DNA of 35,795 nt from NCBI GenBank assembly GCA_021792615.1, contig JAJYUJ010000027.1, forward strand, positions 1 to 35,795, given 5' to 3'. This document shows, piece after piece, positions 7,527 through 15,699 of the stretch. The notes below the pieces were generated by a model. The model made no database searches. It had not been told where the DNA came from and saw only the letters and a program-made list of their open reading frames with translations. The DNA comes from a bacterium (GTDB taxonomy: Bacteria; JAMCPX01). Numbering within the stretch: the first letter of the stretch is position 1; every line of letters starts with the position of its first letter. The position numbers were made by a program, and so were the translations under genes.

Positions 7527-8729
7527 ATGCCTAAAATTGACGGCTTGTTGAAATTATTAAAAGATAAAAAGGGTTCAGACCTTCATCTTGCTGTCGGTTC
7601 TCCTCCAACACTGCGTATCCATGGCGACCTTGAGAAAATGGAAGTAAGAGAACTTACACAACTAGACATGGAGAGCCTTTTATTCGAAATCATGGACAAT
7701 GACAAGAGGGATAAATTCCTCAGGGACAAGGAATATGATTTTGCGTATGAAGTAAAGGACATAGCACGGTTCAGGGTCAATGCATTTTATCAGCGAAAAG
7801 GCCTTGCCGCAGTCATGAGGCTTATCCCTGCAATAATACCGAGGCTCGAAGACCTCAATATGCCGGATGTGATGAAAAGTTTTTGTTTTTATGAAAGAGG
7901 GCTCGTCCTCGTTACCGGGCCTACCGGAAGCGGCAAATCAACGACACTGGCTGCACTCATCGATTTTATAAACAGGAATTCATCGGGGCACATTTTGACC
8001 CTTGAAGACCCCATTGAATTTGTTCATCAGAATGATTCCTGTCTTATCAATCAGCGGCAGATAGGCGAGCATAGTCATACATTTGCATCCGCACTTCGCT
8101 CAGCTTTGAGAGAAGATCCGGACGTTATTCTTGTCGGAGAAATGAGGGACCTCGAAACAATATCCCTTGCAATAACCGCCGCAGAAACCGGTCATCTCGT
8201 ATTCGGTACCCTCCATACATCGAGTGCGGCAAAGACTGTAGACAGGATTATAGACGCCTTTCCAAGGGACCAGCAGGAGCAAATACGGACAATGCTCTCA
8301 GAATCGCTGAAGGCAGTTGTGTCACAACAGCTCATCAAAACAATAGACGGCAAAGGCAGGGTCGCGGCATTGGAAATTATGCTGGTAACGCCTGCAATTT
8401 CAAATCTTATCAGAGAGGCAAAGACCTTCCAAATAGCATCTATGATACAGATAGGTAAAAAAGACGGTATGCAGGTGATGGATCAAGCGATACTGGACCT
8501 TTTAAAAATGAAAAAGATATCTGCAGCCGAAGCATACACACATGCGAACAATAAGGCAATGTTTGAACAATACATGTCGAAAGATATGAATATTTATATG
8601 GCATACGGTATGGAAACAGGTGCACAGGAATTATCGCCGAAAAAAGATATGACCGAAAAAATAACAAAAGAGACAACACCTGCAAACAAGATGCAAGAAG
8701 CGAACCAGCATAAGGGCATTTCCAAATAG
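7527..8729 (+). CDS. pilT: Type IV pilus retraction ATPase PilT
   Basis: This hexameric ATPase at the pilus base powers depolymerisation of the pilin fibre, giving twitching and DNA uptake. The N-terminal PAS-like part (KKGSDLHLAVGSPPTLRIHG) is followed by Walker A GPTGSGKS at residues 131-138. Next come the Asp box (LTLEDPIEFVH), Walker B (DPDVILVGEMRD), the His box (AETGHLVFGTLHT) and the PilT-type AISNLIREAK segment, a variant of AIRNLIRE. Residues beyond about 350 form a polar Lys/Glu/Thr/Asn-rich tail, making it roughly 50 residues longer than usual. It begins 4 bases after the MshEN-domain gene, so translation is coupled. The pilB, pilC and pilin genes are not in the window. Confidence 0.95.
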   Translation: MPKIDGLLKLLKDKKGSDLHLAVGSPPTLRIHGDLEKMEVRELTQLDMESLLFEIMDNDKRDKFLRDKEYDFAYEVKDIARFRVNAFYQRKGLAAVMRLIPAIIPRLEDLNMPDVMKSFCFYERGLVLVTGPTGSGKSTTLAALIDFINRNSSGHILTLEDPIEFVHQNDSCLINQRQIGEHSHTFASALRSALREDPDVILVGEMRDLETISLAITAAETGHLVFGTLHTSSAAKTVDRIIDAFPRDQQEQIRTMLSESLKAVVSQQLIKTIDGKGRVAALEIMLVTPAISNLIREAKTFQIASMIQIGKKDGMQVMDQAILDLLKMKKISAAEAYTHANNKAMFEQYMSKDMNIYMAYGMETGAQELSPKKDMTEKITKETTPANKMQEANQHKGISK

Positions 8730-8746
8730 AAAGAGGGCAGGGCTTG

Positions 8747-8780
8747 CAGCAAACTATAGCGCCGGTTTTACGCTATGCTG
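8747..8780. terminator. Possible bidirectional hairpin between pilT and the HD-GYP gene
   Basis: ATAGCG (8756-8761) pairs with CGCTAT (8771-8776). CAGC further out (from 8747) pairs with the following GCTG across a bulge. It spans the 38-base convergent gap and the end of the minus-strand gene. There is no strong T-run on either strand, so termination strength is uncertain. Confidence 0.3.
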
Positions 8781-9883
8781 GCATCTACTTCTCTGAAAGA
8801 ATCATAGATTTCTTCGAATTTGCCGGATAATTTCTTGAATACCTCCAGCAACCCGGGATCGAAATGCTCCGGCATGGTCCTGCCATCACCCTTTGTTATG
8901 ATGTCGCAGGTCTGTTTGTGTGAGAATTGGGATTTATACGGCCTCTTACTGCGGAGTGCATCATATTGATCGATAAGCATGACAATCCTGCCGATCAATG
9001 GAATCTGTGTACCTTTCAGCCCCTTGGGGTAACCGCTGCCGTCCCACCTTTCGTGATGCGTGAGTGCTATTGTATACGCCATTTTCAGTACGTCGGAATC
9101 GGCATCTTTCAGAAGCGCTCCCCCTATTGTCGTATGTTGTTTTATGATTTCGAATTCTTCTTGTGTGAGTCTGCTGTTTTTTTGCAATATATGATCGGGA
9201 ATGCCTATTTTACCGATATCGTGCATTGGACTGGCATAGATGATATTTTCTCTGTCTGATTTCGACAGTCCCATGTAATTGCCGAGCATCAAGGAGTATG
9301 CACTGATACGTTTCAGGTGCTGGCCGGTAAATTCATCCTTGTATTCTGCAGCCCTCGTAAGCCTGAATACCGTATCTATATAAGCGTTTCTCAGCGTTTG
9401 GTTCAATTGGTTGAGGTGTTCGAGCGCTTCTTTGAGTTCTTTGGTTTTTTCCTGGACTGTTTTTTCAAGTGTATTATTGTAATTGTTCAGAAGATCGTTG
9501 TAAGACTTTACCTTGACGGAATTTTTTATCCTTATCTGCAGCTCATTTATGTCGAAGGGTTTGTTTAAGAAGTCATCCGCTCCCTTGCTTAATGCCTCAT
9601 ATTTCGCATTTTTATCGGACAGTGCCGTGATCATAATGACAGGTATATTCCATGTTGCAGGGGATGCTTTCAGCTTTCCGAGAATTTCGTATCCCGTAAT
9701 ATCGGGCAGCATTACATCGAGCAAGATTATATCCGGTTGGAATTCTTTGATCTTCTTAAGGGCAGTAGCACCGTTTGAAGCGCTATCGATAATATATCCT
9801 ATGGATTTTATTGTATCTGTGATAAGTTTTACTACCAATTGTTCATCATCAACAATAAGTATCTTATATGTTTTTTCAGGCAT
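8768..9883 (-). CDS. REC-HD-GYP response regulator (c-di-GMP phosphodiesterase, RpfG-like)
   Basis: A receiver domain (residues 7-122) has the acidic pair D12-D13, the phosphoacceptor D56 in LLDVMLPD, and MITAL and NKPF for the Thr/Ser and Lys sites. A coiled-coil helix (about 130-175) leads to an HD-GYP domain. This carries [24 protein letters not shown] and a downstream DQYDALRS, the metal and GYP motifs needed to hydrolyse c-di-GMP. All signature residues I can see are intact. It converges on the diguanylate cyclase/MshEN/PilT operon, so it likely closes the c-di-GMP cycle there. No cognate kinase is adjacent; the GAF-PAS kinase starting at 10093 is divergent and could be the partner. Confidence 0.94.
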   Translation of the reverse strand: MPEKTYKILIVDDEQLVVKLITDTIKSIGYIIDSASNGATALKKIKEFQPDIILLDVMLPDITGYEILGKLKASPATWNIPVIMITALSDKNAKYEALSKGADDFLNKPFDINELQIRIKNSVKVKSYNDLLNNYNNTLEKTVQEKTKELKEALEHLNQLNQTLRNAYIDTVFRLTRAAEYKDEFTGQHLKRISAYSLMLGNYMGLSKSDRENIIYASPMHDIGKIGIPDHILQKNSRLTQEEFEIIKQHTTIGGALLKDADSDVLKMAYTIALTHHERWDGSGYPKGLKGTQIPLIGRIVMLIDQYDALRSKRPYKSQFSHKQTCDIITKGDGRTMPEHFDPGLLEVFKKLSGKFEEIYDSFREVDASIA

Positions 9884-9959
9884 TGATGATATATATCATG
9901 AGCGAGATATAAGTCAATACATCGACCTGTATCAGAGTGTGCTAATAATTGCACAGAAT

Positions 9960-9988
9960 TTGACAGAACTAATATTTTGTAATATTTA
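9960..9988 (+). promoter_or_regulatory. Candidate sigma70 promoter for the GAF-PAS kinase
   Basis: TTGACA (9960-9965), 17 bases, then TATTTA (9983-9988) lie in the divergent region between the HD-GYP gene and the kinase gene. The -35 is perfect and the -10 matches 4 of 6. It would give an untranslated leader of roughly 100 bases. Confidence 0.4.
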
Positions 9989-10092
9989 AACGACATAATA
10001 TTTATTTATTCTTTAAAATATAGCGGGTGTAATCCTTGTTATTCCGGTGCCTGTTTACCACCTCTATATATCCAAATAAGAGAGGATATACC

Positions 10093-12270
10093 ATGGCAGG
10101 TAATGAACGTAAGATTGAAAAAGAGCTTCAACTGCTCAAAGTCCTTACCCTATCCATTGCTAAGGCAGAAAATTATCATACAGCGCTTGATATGTGTTTG
10201 CGCGAGATATGTAAAACAACAGGCTGGAGTTATGGTGAGGCATGGACATCTGCAAATGACAACAAAACCCTTAACATTTCGAATGTTTATTATGGCGAAC
10301 ATGAGGAATTAAAAGAATTTTATGCTCACAGCAAAGAAATGGTGATTTCGCCGAACACCGGATTACCGGGTCTTATATGGCAATCCAAACAGCCATATTG
10401 GATGAAAGACATAATCTCCGACAACCGATTTGTTCGAATGAAGTTGGCTTTGCAATTTAATCTTAAAACAGCGCTCGGTATTCCTGTTCTGGCAGATGGC
10501 AAGGTTATTGTCGCCATTGTATTTTTCATGCTGGAGTTTGAAGAAGATAAAGAGCTTGTAGACATGCTGCTTACTATTGTCGGTCAATTAGGTTTATTGT
10601 TCAAACGTTTGTCTTTGGAAGACAATGTGCGTAAGGTTAATAGGGCATTACGCGTTCTCAGCGATTGTAATGAAACCATTATAAGGTCAACAGATGAATC
10701 AAATTTGATGCATGAGATCTGCAAAATCGCTGTCGGTTCTGGTGGCTATCGTATGGCCCTCATAGCATTTGCACAGCATGATGCTCAAAAAAGCATCAAG
10801 ATTGTCTCGTCCGCAGGGTTTTCCGGAGATTATTTTGAGTATCTCAAAGACCTTACATGGGCTGATTCGCAACCAAAAGCAGCACTATCAAGCAATGTCA
10901 TTAGAACGGGTAAATCCGTTATTATAAGGGATATAGACTCTGATCCTGTTTTTTCTCCATGGAGGGATGCCGCGATCAAACAAGGCTATCACTCCGTCAT
11001 TTCTCTTCCTTTGATTATAAACAATGAGGTTGTTGGTGTATTGAATATGTATGCGGCAGAGATTGATGCATTCGATTCTGAAGAGCAAAAGCTGCTTGAG
11101 CAGCTTGCAAATGATGTGGCATACGGTATTATGTCACTGCGCACAACGATAGAAAAGGAAAAGATAGAAAAAAAACAGGCACAGCTCACTGATATTATAG
11201 AATCAACGACAGATCTCGTCGTTATTGCTGATGCACAGTTACGCGGTATCTATATAAACCAAGGCGGACTCAAACTGCTCGGAATTGAGCATGAACCAGA
11301 TTCCAGTCTTGATATCAAGTTATTTTTATCCGATGATGCAGTCAGGATACTTGATTTGGCCATTCCGTATGCCGTTCAAAACGGAACGTGGAGCGGAGAA
11401 TCCACTCTCAAAAGAGAGGATGGGCAGTTAATCCCTGTTTCCCAGGTCATAATCGCCCATAAATCATCCCATGGCAAACTCGAGTTTGTATCGACAATTG
11501 CCCGGGATCTTACCGAATATAAAAAGCTGCAGGCACAACTATTCCAAGCACAGAAAATGGAAGCAATGGGACAGCTTGCAGCGGGTGTTGCTCATGATTT
11601 CAACAACATGCTTACCGCTGTCGTAGGTTATGGGAATATCCTATACAACAAATTAAAGGATAATGAGCAGCTTAGGTATAATGTAGCACAGATACTTAAT
11701 GCATCTGAAAAGGCAGCGAGTTTGGCGCAGGATTTGCTTTCTTTCGGCAGAAAACACGATAATACTCTTATGCCTTTGGATATTAACAAAACAATAACCA
11801 ATGTCTCAGACTTGCTTACAAAACTGGTTAGAGAATCAGTGGCTTTAAAAATAGAACTATCGTCCGAGCAGCTCATGGTAATGGGTAATAGAACGCACAT
11901 TGAGCAGGTTCTGATGAACCTTGTTGGAAACGCAAATGATGCAATGCCTGATGGAGGTTCCTTGACCATAAACACCATGGTCGCTGAGATTGACGAAACA
12001 TTCATAAAGGAACACGGGTATGGCAGGCAGGGAAGGTTTGCCTATATATCGGTTCACGATTGCGGATCGGGCATTGATAAAGATATGTTACAAAAGATAT
12101 TTGATCCGTTTTTTACTACAAAGCCTATTGGTAAAGGGACAGGTCTGGGGCTTTCAGTTGTATATAGCATCGTCAAACAGCACAACGGCTATATTGACGT
12201 TCACAGTTCCTTAGGAAATGGAACTACATTTTATGTATACCTGCCCCTCAGAGAGGGACTTGCCGGATAA
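10093..12270 (+). CDS. Sensor histidine kinase, GAF-GAF-PAS-HisKA-HATPase
   Basis: This soluble 725-residue kinase has no membrane segments. Two GAF-like sensor domains lie at about 10-180 and 195-360. A PAS domain follows (about 370-480, starting IIESTTDLVVIADAQLRG). The dimerisation box is AAGVAHDFNNMLTAVVGY with phosphoacceptor His501. The ATPase domain has N-box NLVGNANDAMPDGG, G1 DCGSGID, F-box FDPFFTTK and G2 GKGTGLGLS, all intact. The longer frame opens at 10036, but the ATG at 10093 has AGAGAGGA about 7 bases upstream and removes a non-conserved leader, so I chose it. No receiver domain is fused. Candidate partners in the window are the convergent-side REC-HD-GYP protein and the lone receiver at 13933-14343. 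Confidence 0.92.
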   Translation: MAGNERKIEKELQLLKVLTLSIAKAENYHTALDMCLREICKTTGWSYGEAWTSANDNKTLNISNVYYGEHEELKEFYAHSKEMVISPNTGLPGLIWQSKQPYWMKDIISDNRFVRMKLALQFNLKTALGIPVLADGKVIVAIVFFMLEFEEDKELVDMLLTIVGQLGLLFKRLSLEDNVRKVNRALRVLSDCNETIIRSTDESNLMHEICKIAVGSGGYRMALIAFAQHDAQKSIKIVSSAGFSGDYFEYLKDLTWADSQPKAALSSNVIRTGKSVIIRDIDSDPVFSPWRDAAIKQGYHSVISLPLIINNEVVGVLNMYAAEIDAFDSEEQKLLEQLANDVAYGIMSLRTTIEKEKIEKKQAQLTDIIESTTDLVVIADAQLRGIYINQGGLKLLGIEHEPDSSLDIKLFLSDDAVRILDLAIPYAVQNGTWSGESTLKREDGQLIPVSQVIIAHKSSHGKLEFVSTIARDLTEYKKLQAQLFQAQKMEAMGQLAAGVAHDFNNMLTAVVGYGNILYNKLKDNEQLRYNVAQILNASEKAASLAQDLLSFGRKHDNTLMPLDINKTITNVSDLLTKLVRESVALKIELSSEQLMVMGNRTHIEQVLMNLVGNANDAMPDGGSLTINTMVAEIDETFIKEHGYGRQGRFAYISVHDCGSGIDKDMLQKIFDPFFTTKPIGKGTGLGLSVVYSIVKQHNGYIDVHSSLGNGTTFYVYLPLREGLAG

Positions 12271-12281
12271 CCCCCGGATCC

Positions 12282-12300
12282 AATAGAAATATTTTCTATT
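12282..12300. terminator. AT-rich perfect hairpin between convergent genes
   Basis: AATAGAAA and TTTCTATT form an 8-bp perfect stem with a TAT loop, between the kinase stop and the permease stop. It ends in the permease stop region. The stem is AT-rich, so it would be a weak bidirectional stop. Confidence 0.3.
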
Positions 12301-13057
12301 TAATCAGTCTTTTCTTGATAAGTTTGTATGAAATAATACCCATGGGTATGCTGAGAAGACCCATGATGATCGATAATACCAGTGCATTATAATCCAAAAT
12401 ACCGTTATTTGACATTCGGGCAAGATCAACCATGGGCGTAAGCGGCATGTACAGCGCAATGTGTCTTATCCATTCAGGTAGTGTATCTATGGGGAAAAAA
12501 ATACCTGAAAACAGGAAAAACGGGGTCAGGATAAGAGTAAAAAAGTAGTTAAAAAATTCATAGGAATGCGAAAATCCGACAAAAACCATGGATAATGCCG
12601 AAAAGAACAGGCCATCCATAATAACTGCCACTATGGATACTATGAAAATCCACGAGTGTACGAGTCCGAACGTGGCCATTATTGCAACAAAAAAAACACT
12701 GCTGATCAAGCCTTTTGTCGTACTCCAGAGAATCTCTCCACTTACAATCTCCGAAAGGTTGACAGGTGTTACCATGATTGCATCGTATGTTTTCTGGGTT
12801 ATCATCCTCGTGTAACTTGAGATAGTGGCTTCAAAGCTTGCAGCATACATTGCTGAAGAGAGAATAAGTCCCGGTGCAAGGAAATCTATATACTTTATGC
12901 CATTTATTTCAGGCACGAGCTTACCCATGCCATATCCCATAAGCAAGAGGTATAAGAGCGGCTCGCCGAGGTTTGCCACAAGGCTCGGTTTGATATATTT
13001 CGTCCAGACAATGAGATTCCGGTACCAGACTTTATAAATCATCTTTACATCCAACAT
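12296..13057 (-). CDS. ABC-2 type transporter permease (NodJ-like)
   Basis: A 253-residue inner-membrane permease of the ABC-2 family. About six hydrophobic segments are visible. It carries the family-typical YIDFLAPGLILSSAMYAASFE segment, the RMITQKTYDAIMVTPVNLSEIVSGEI cytoplasmic loop (the IMVTP-L motif), and FLFSGIFFPIDTLPEWIRHIALYMPLTPMVDLAR. NodJ relatives export polysaccharides, lipids or drugs with a NodI-type ATPase. No ATPase gene is adjacent on either side, so this is an orphan permease here. Start choice is uncertain: the ATG at 13055-13057 has no clear ribosome binding site, and another ATG lies five codons in (13042). Confidence 0.88.
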   Translation of the reverse strand: MLDVKMIYKVWYRNLIVWTKYIKPSLVANLGEPLLYLLLMGYGMGKLVPEINGIKYIDFLAPGLILSSAMYAASFEATISSYTRMITQKTYDAIMVTPVNLSEIVSGEILWSTTKGLISSVFFVAIMATFGLVHSWIFIVSIVAVIMDGLFFSALSMVFVGFSHSYEFFNYFFTLILTPFFLFSGIFFPIDTLPEWIRHIALYMPLTPMVDLARMSNNGILDYNALVLSIIMGLLSIPMGIISYKLIKKRLIK

Positions 13058-13107
13058 AACTATATGTTGTTATGATTTGCAGAATTGATCAAGTAATATG
13101 TTTATGC

Positions 13108-13136
13108 TTGACACATTATAATGAGTTGTTTACTTG
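13108..13136 (+). promoter_or_regulatory. Candidate promoter for the MIP18/Rrf2 operon
   Basis: TTGACA at 13108-13113 is a perfect -35; 17 bases later is TACTTG (13131-13136), a poor -10. A perfect TATAAT also occurs at 13117-13122, but without a good -35. The region likely holds the promoter, though which pair is used cannot be decided by eye. Confidence 0.35.
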
Positions 13137-13154
13137 TATATTAAAGGAGGTTGT

Positions 13155-13448
13155 ATGGCTATAACGAATGACATGGTTCTTGATACATTGAGGACCGTTA
13201 TGGATCCCGAGGTTGGCATGGATGTTGTTACCCTGGGACTTGTTAAAAAGATAGACATAGACGATAAAAATAACGTTAAGGTTGATATGATCATGACTGT
13301 CCCAGGCTGTCCTCTTGTTGATTACATACTCATGAGTGCCGAATCAAGGATAAAGGGTATTGAAGGTGTTGGCAACGTCGATGTTAACTTACTCGATGAA
13401 CCATGGAGCCCCCCCTGGGCTAATGCGGATCAGGAGCCTGCAAAGTAG
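13155..13448 (+). CDS. MIP18/DUF59-family iron-sulfur assembly protein
   Basis: This 97-residue protein has the MIP18 (DUF59) pattern: helix DTLRTVMDPEVGMDVVTLGLV, strands around VKVDMIMTVPGCPLVDYI with the conserved T-x-x-G-C-P, and a W-S-P-P-W tail. The family (SufT, PaaD, Nbp35-associated CIA2) serves iron-sulfur cluster assembly or delivery. AAAGGAGG sits 4 bases before the ATG at 13155, so the upstream in-frame ATG at 13134 is not the start. It lies 12 bases ahead of an Rrf2 regulator with three cysteines, consistent with a regulated Fe-S unit. Confidence 0.88.
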   Translation: MAITNDMVLDTLRTVMDPEVGMDVVTLGLVKKIDIDDKNNVKVDMIMTVPGCPLVDYILMSAESRIKGIEGVGNVDVNLLDEPWSPPWANADQEPAK

Positions 13449-13460
13449 GGAGGTATAGAG

Positions 13461-13907
13461 GTGAGATTATCTTCAAAAGCACGATATGGAGTAAGGGCAA
13501 TGGCAAGGCTTTATAAGGACTATAAAGGCGACCCAATATCCCTGAAAGAGATAGCAAAAATGGAAATGATTGATGAGGCCTATCTTGCGCAATTGCTCCT
13601 GAAACTTAAAAACTATGGTTTAATAGCCACAGAACGTGGAAAGAGCGGCGGGTATATGCCTGCTAAAGACGCAAAAGAGATCACCCTGATGGACATATTG
13701 AATGCCGTGGAAGAAGAGATCATGCCTCTTGAATGTTTTGTTAATATAGCTATTTGTCCTCTTACATCAAGCTGTTTTACCAAGGATTTCTGGTATAATC
13801 TCAAACAGGAGATAGAAAAGGCATTGTCTATTATTACACTCAACTCTATTATTGAAAAACATGATGCAATGCCCATTTCAGCAAAGGAATTGCTGAGACA
13901 GGGTTAA
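13461..13907 (+). CDS. Rrf2-family transcriptional regulator with IscR-like cysteines
   Basis: A 148-residue winged-helix regulator. The N-terminal MRLSSKARYGVRAMARL is diagnostic of Rrf2/IscR proteins, and ISLKEIAK...EAYLAQLLLKLKNYGLIATERGKSGGYMPA is the HTH and wing. Three cysteines follow as ECFVNIAIC-PLTSSC (spacing C-x6-C-x5-C), close to the three cluster-ligating cysteines of IscR, so it probably senses an iron-sulfur cluster. Translation starts at GTG 13461, with GGGAGG 7 bases upstream. It is cotranscribed with the MIP18-family gene and may regulate it; no operator could be picked out with confidence. Confidence 0.9.
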   Translation: MRLSSKARYGVRAMARLYKDYKGDPISLKEIAKMEMIDEAYLAQLLLKLKNYGLIATERGKSGGYMPAKDAKEITLMDILNAVEEEIMPLECFVNIAICPLTSSCFTKDFWYNLKQEIEKALSIITLNSIIEKHDAMPISAKELLRQG

Positions 13908-13932
13908 AAAGAGAGATTGCTGGAGAAAAGGG

Positions 13933-14343
13933 TCACGTATGGACGTGAGCTGTAGTTTTCTTCGTTGATTTTTTTCTGTGTACCTTGCTTGCAACAGATA
14001 TAAGAGCTTCGAGCTTCTCGATCCTGAAAGGCTTTTCGATATATAAGAGCGTACCTGTTTTAAATGCATTTTCCATAACATCTTGTGCACCATAGGCTGT
14101 CATAACTATGATAGATGTTTCCGGCCGTTTTTTCTTTATTGCTTCGATGAATTCAATTCCGCTCATTTTAGGCATACGCACGTCAGTAACGATTATGTCA
14201 TAGAATGCATTATCAAGCTCTTTAAGAGCTTCTCCAGCACTATAGACTGCGAGAACCTCCATTCCTTCGTCATTCGCCCTTAGTAGTTTTGCGATATTCG
14301 TCGCGAAATATATCTCGTCATCAACTACCATCACTTTTGTCAT
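13933..14343 (-). CDS. Single-domain response regulator (REC only)
   Basis: A CheY-like 136-residue receiver with no output domain. Phosphorylation residues are visible: D8-D9-E10, phosphoacceptor D54 in IVTDVRMPKMSG, T-A in VMTAYG, and K in IEKPFR. The C-terminus is Lys/His/Thr-rich. The frame is open from 14361, but GGAGG sits 6 bases before the ATG at 14343, so I place the start there. The MPKMSGIEFI segment and long alpha5 resemble the receivers of NtrC-type regulators. It lies downstream of hemW across a 191-base gap. The partner kinase is unknown. Confidence 0.88.
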   Translation of the reverse strand: MTKVMVVDDEIYFATNIAKLLRANDEGMEVLAVYSAGEALKELDNAFYDIIVTDVRMPKMSGIEFIEAIKKKRPETSIIVMTAYGAQDVMENAFKTGTLLYIEKPFRIEKLEALISVASKVHRKKSTKKTTAHVHT

Positions 14344-14534
14344 CTCCATCCTCCGGCTCATGTAATTTTTGTTTCAAATTAAAGTTTTACTTCTGATGAG
14401 ACTAATAGCATCGAATGTGCCAGAAATGAGATATAAGTAACTAGTTGAAATAATAGAAGTTGTGAGCTTCCTGTGGAATTATAATAGATTAATAATAAAC
14501 AGCGGTGTTTAAAAGAGATTGAAAATAAGAACGA

Positions 14535-15662
14535 TTAGAACAGTTCGGTTACAATCCCGTCCATGACACACATGCCCTTTACCGTAAGGTTTAATTTGTC
14601 GTCATTGACCTGTATTAAACCATCATCCGTAAGATGTTTCATGAGTGTCTTGTTCTTTACAAGGTTTGTACCGATGCCTTTCCACGTTCTTAACGAAAGG
14701 AATATATTTTCAAGTGTTTCTGCATCCATATCCAGAACTTCGACCCTGCTTATGGGGAAAACGTTGTTGCCGTCACTACTGAGCGCTTTTTCTATATATG
14801 CAGAAGGAGGATATGCATTTTCATAGCGTGCCTGTGCCGTCATGCCAATCCAGGGCAGTCCTGTCTTGAAAAACCCATGCGCTCCGGAGCCTATGCCCAG
14901 ATAGTCTCCGCGTTGCCAGTAATTCATGTTGTGAACTGACTGAAAGCCTTTTTTCGCGAAGTTCGAAACCTCGTAATGATCATAGCCGGTAGCGATCATT
15001 TCCTCGTGAATTTTTAAATAGAGCTCTTGAAATGAGTCATCATTCAATGGTTTGAATATTTTATCCATGGATAATGGTGTGCCTTGCTCAATCGTGAGGT
15101 AATAAAATGAAACGTGTTCAGGCGTAATGGCTTTTATACCTTTGAGTTCCTTTGTAATATCCTGAGACGGTATGCCGTAGATGACGTCGACATTTATATT
15201 CCTGAATCCGGCGCTGCGTGCCTTTTCTATTGCTGCAAATGACGATTCGGCATTGTGGATTCTGCCAAGGGACTTTAGTACAGTATCATCAAAAGATTGA
15301 AGCCCGATGCTGAGACGGTTAATCCCGAGATTATGCATTGCTTTAAGTTTTTCCGCTGAAATGCTTTCAGGATTTGCCTCCATGGTTATCTCTACCGTGT
15401 TCTTTATGGTAAGAGACAAGCTTATTGAGGCTATAAGCTGTTTGAGCTGATCCGGTTCTAACAATGAAGGGGTACCGCCGCCTATAAAAATGCTTTTAAT
15501 CTCTCTGTTGGACAGGAACGGCTTGTAAAGTCTGAGTTCCGATTTCATAGCCTCTATATACGTATCTATATCTTTGACCTCGGGCGCTGTTGACAAAAAA
15601 TTGCAATACCTGCACTTTTTCTTGCAGTATGGTATATGTATATAAACTGAATAAGGTTCCAT
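14535..15662 (-). CDS. hemW: Radical-SAM heme chaperone HemW (HemN-like)
   Basis: A 375-residue radical-SAM protein. The cluster motif is C-K-K-K-C-R-Y-C just after YIHIPY, as in HemW and coproporphyrinogen dehydrogenase. The sequence continues with IFIGGGTPSLL, EANPESI, GINRLSIGLQSFDD and INVDVIYGIPSQ. HemW binds heme and transfers it to cytochromes or quinol oxidases; true HemN is longer, with an extra N-terminal region. The frame continues upstream to 15716, but the family begins within a few residues of YIHIPYC, so the ATG at 15662 is chosen. No clear ribosome binding site is visible. Divergent from the next gene with 37 bases between starts. Confidence 0.92.
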   Translation of the reverse strand: MEPYSVYIHIPYCKKKCRYCNFLSTAPEVKDIDTYIEAMKSELRLYKPFLSNREIKSIFIGGGTPSLLEPDQLKQLIASISLSLTIKNTVEITMEANPESISAEKLKAMHNLGINRLSIGLQSFDDTVLKSLGRIHNAESSFAAIEKARSAGFRNINVDVIYGIPSQDITKELKGIKAITPEHVSFYYLTIEQGTPLSMDKIFKPLNDDSFQELYLKIHEEMIATGYDHYEVSNFAKKGFQSVHNMNYWQRGDYLGIGSGAHGFFKTGLPWIGMTAQARYENAYPPSAYIEKALSSDGNNVFPISRVEVLDMDAETLENIFLSLRTWKGIGTNLVKNKTLMKHLTDDGLIQVNDDKLNLTVKGMCVMDGIVTELF

Positions 15663-15699
15663 AAATTTATGAAATGAATATAATAACTCTCTGATAATA

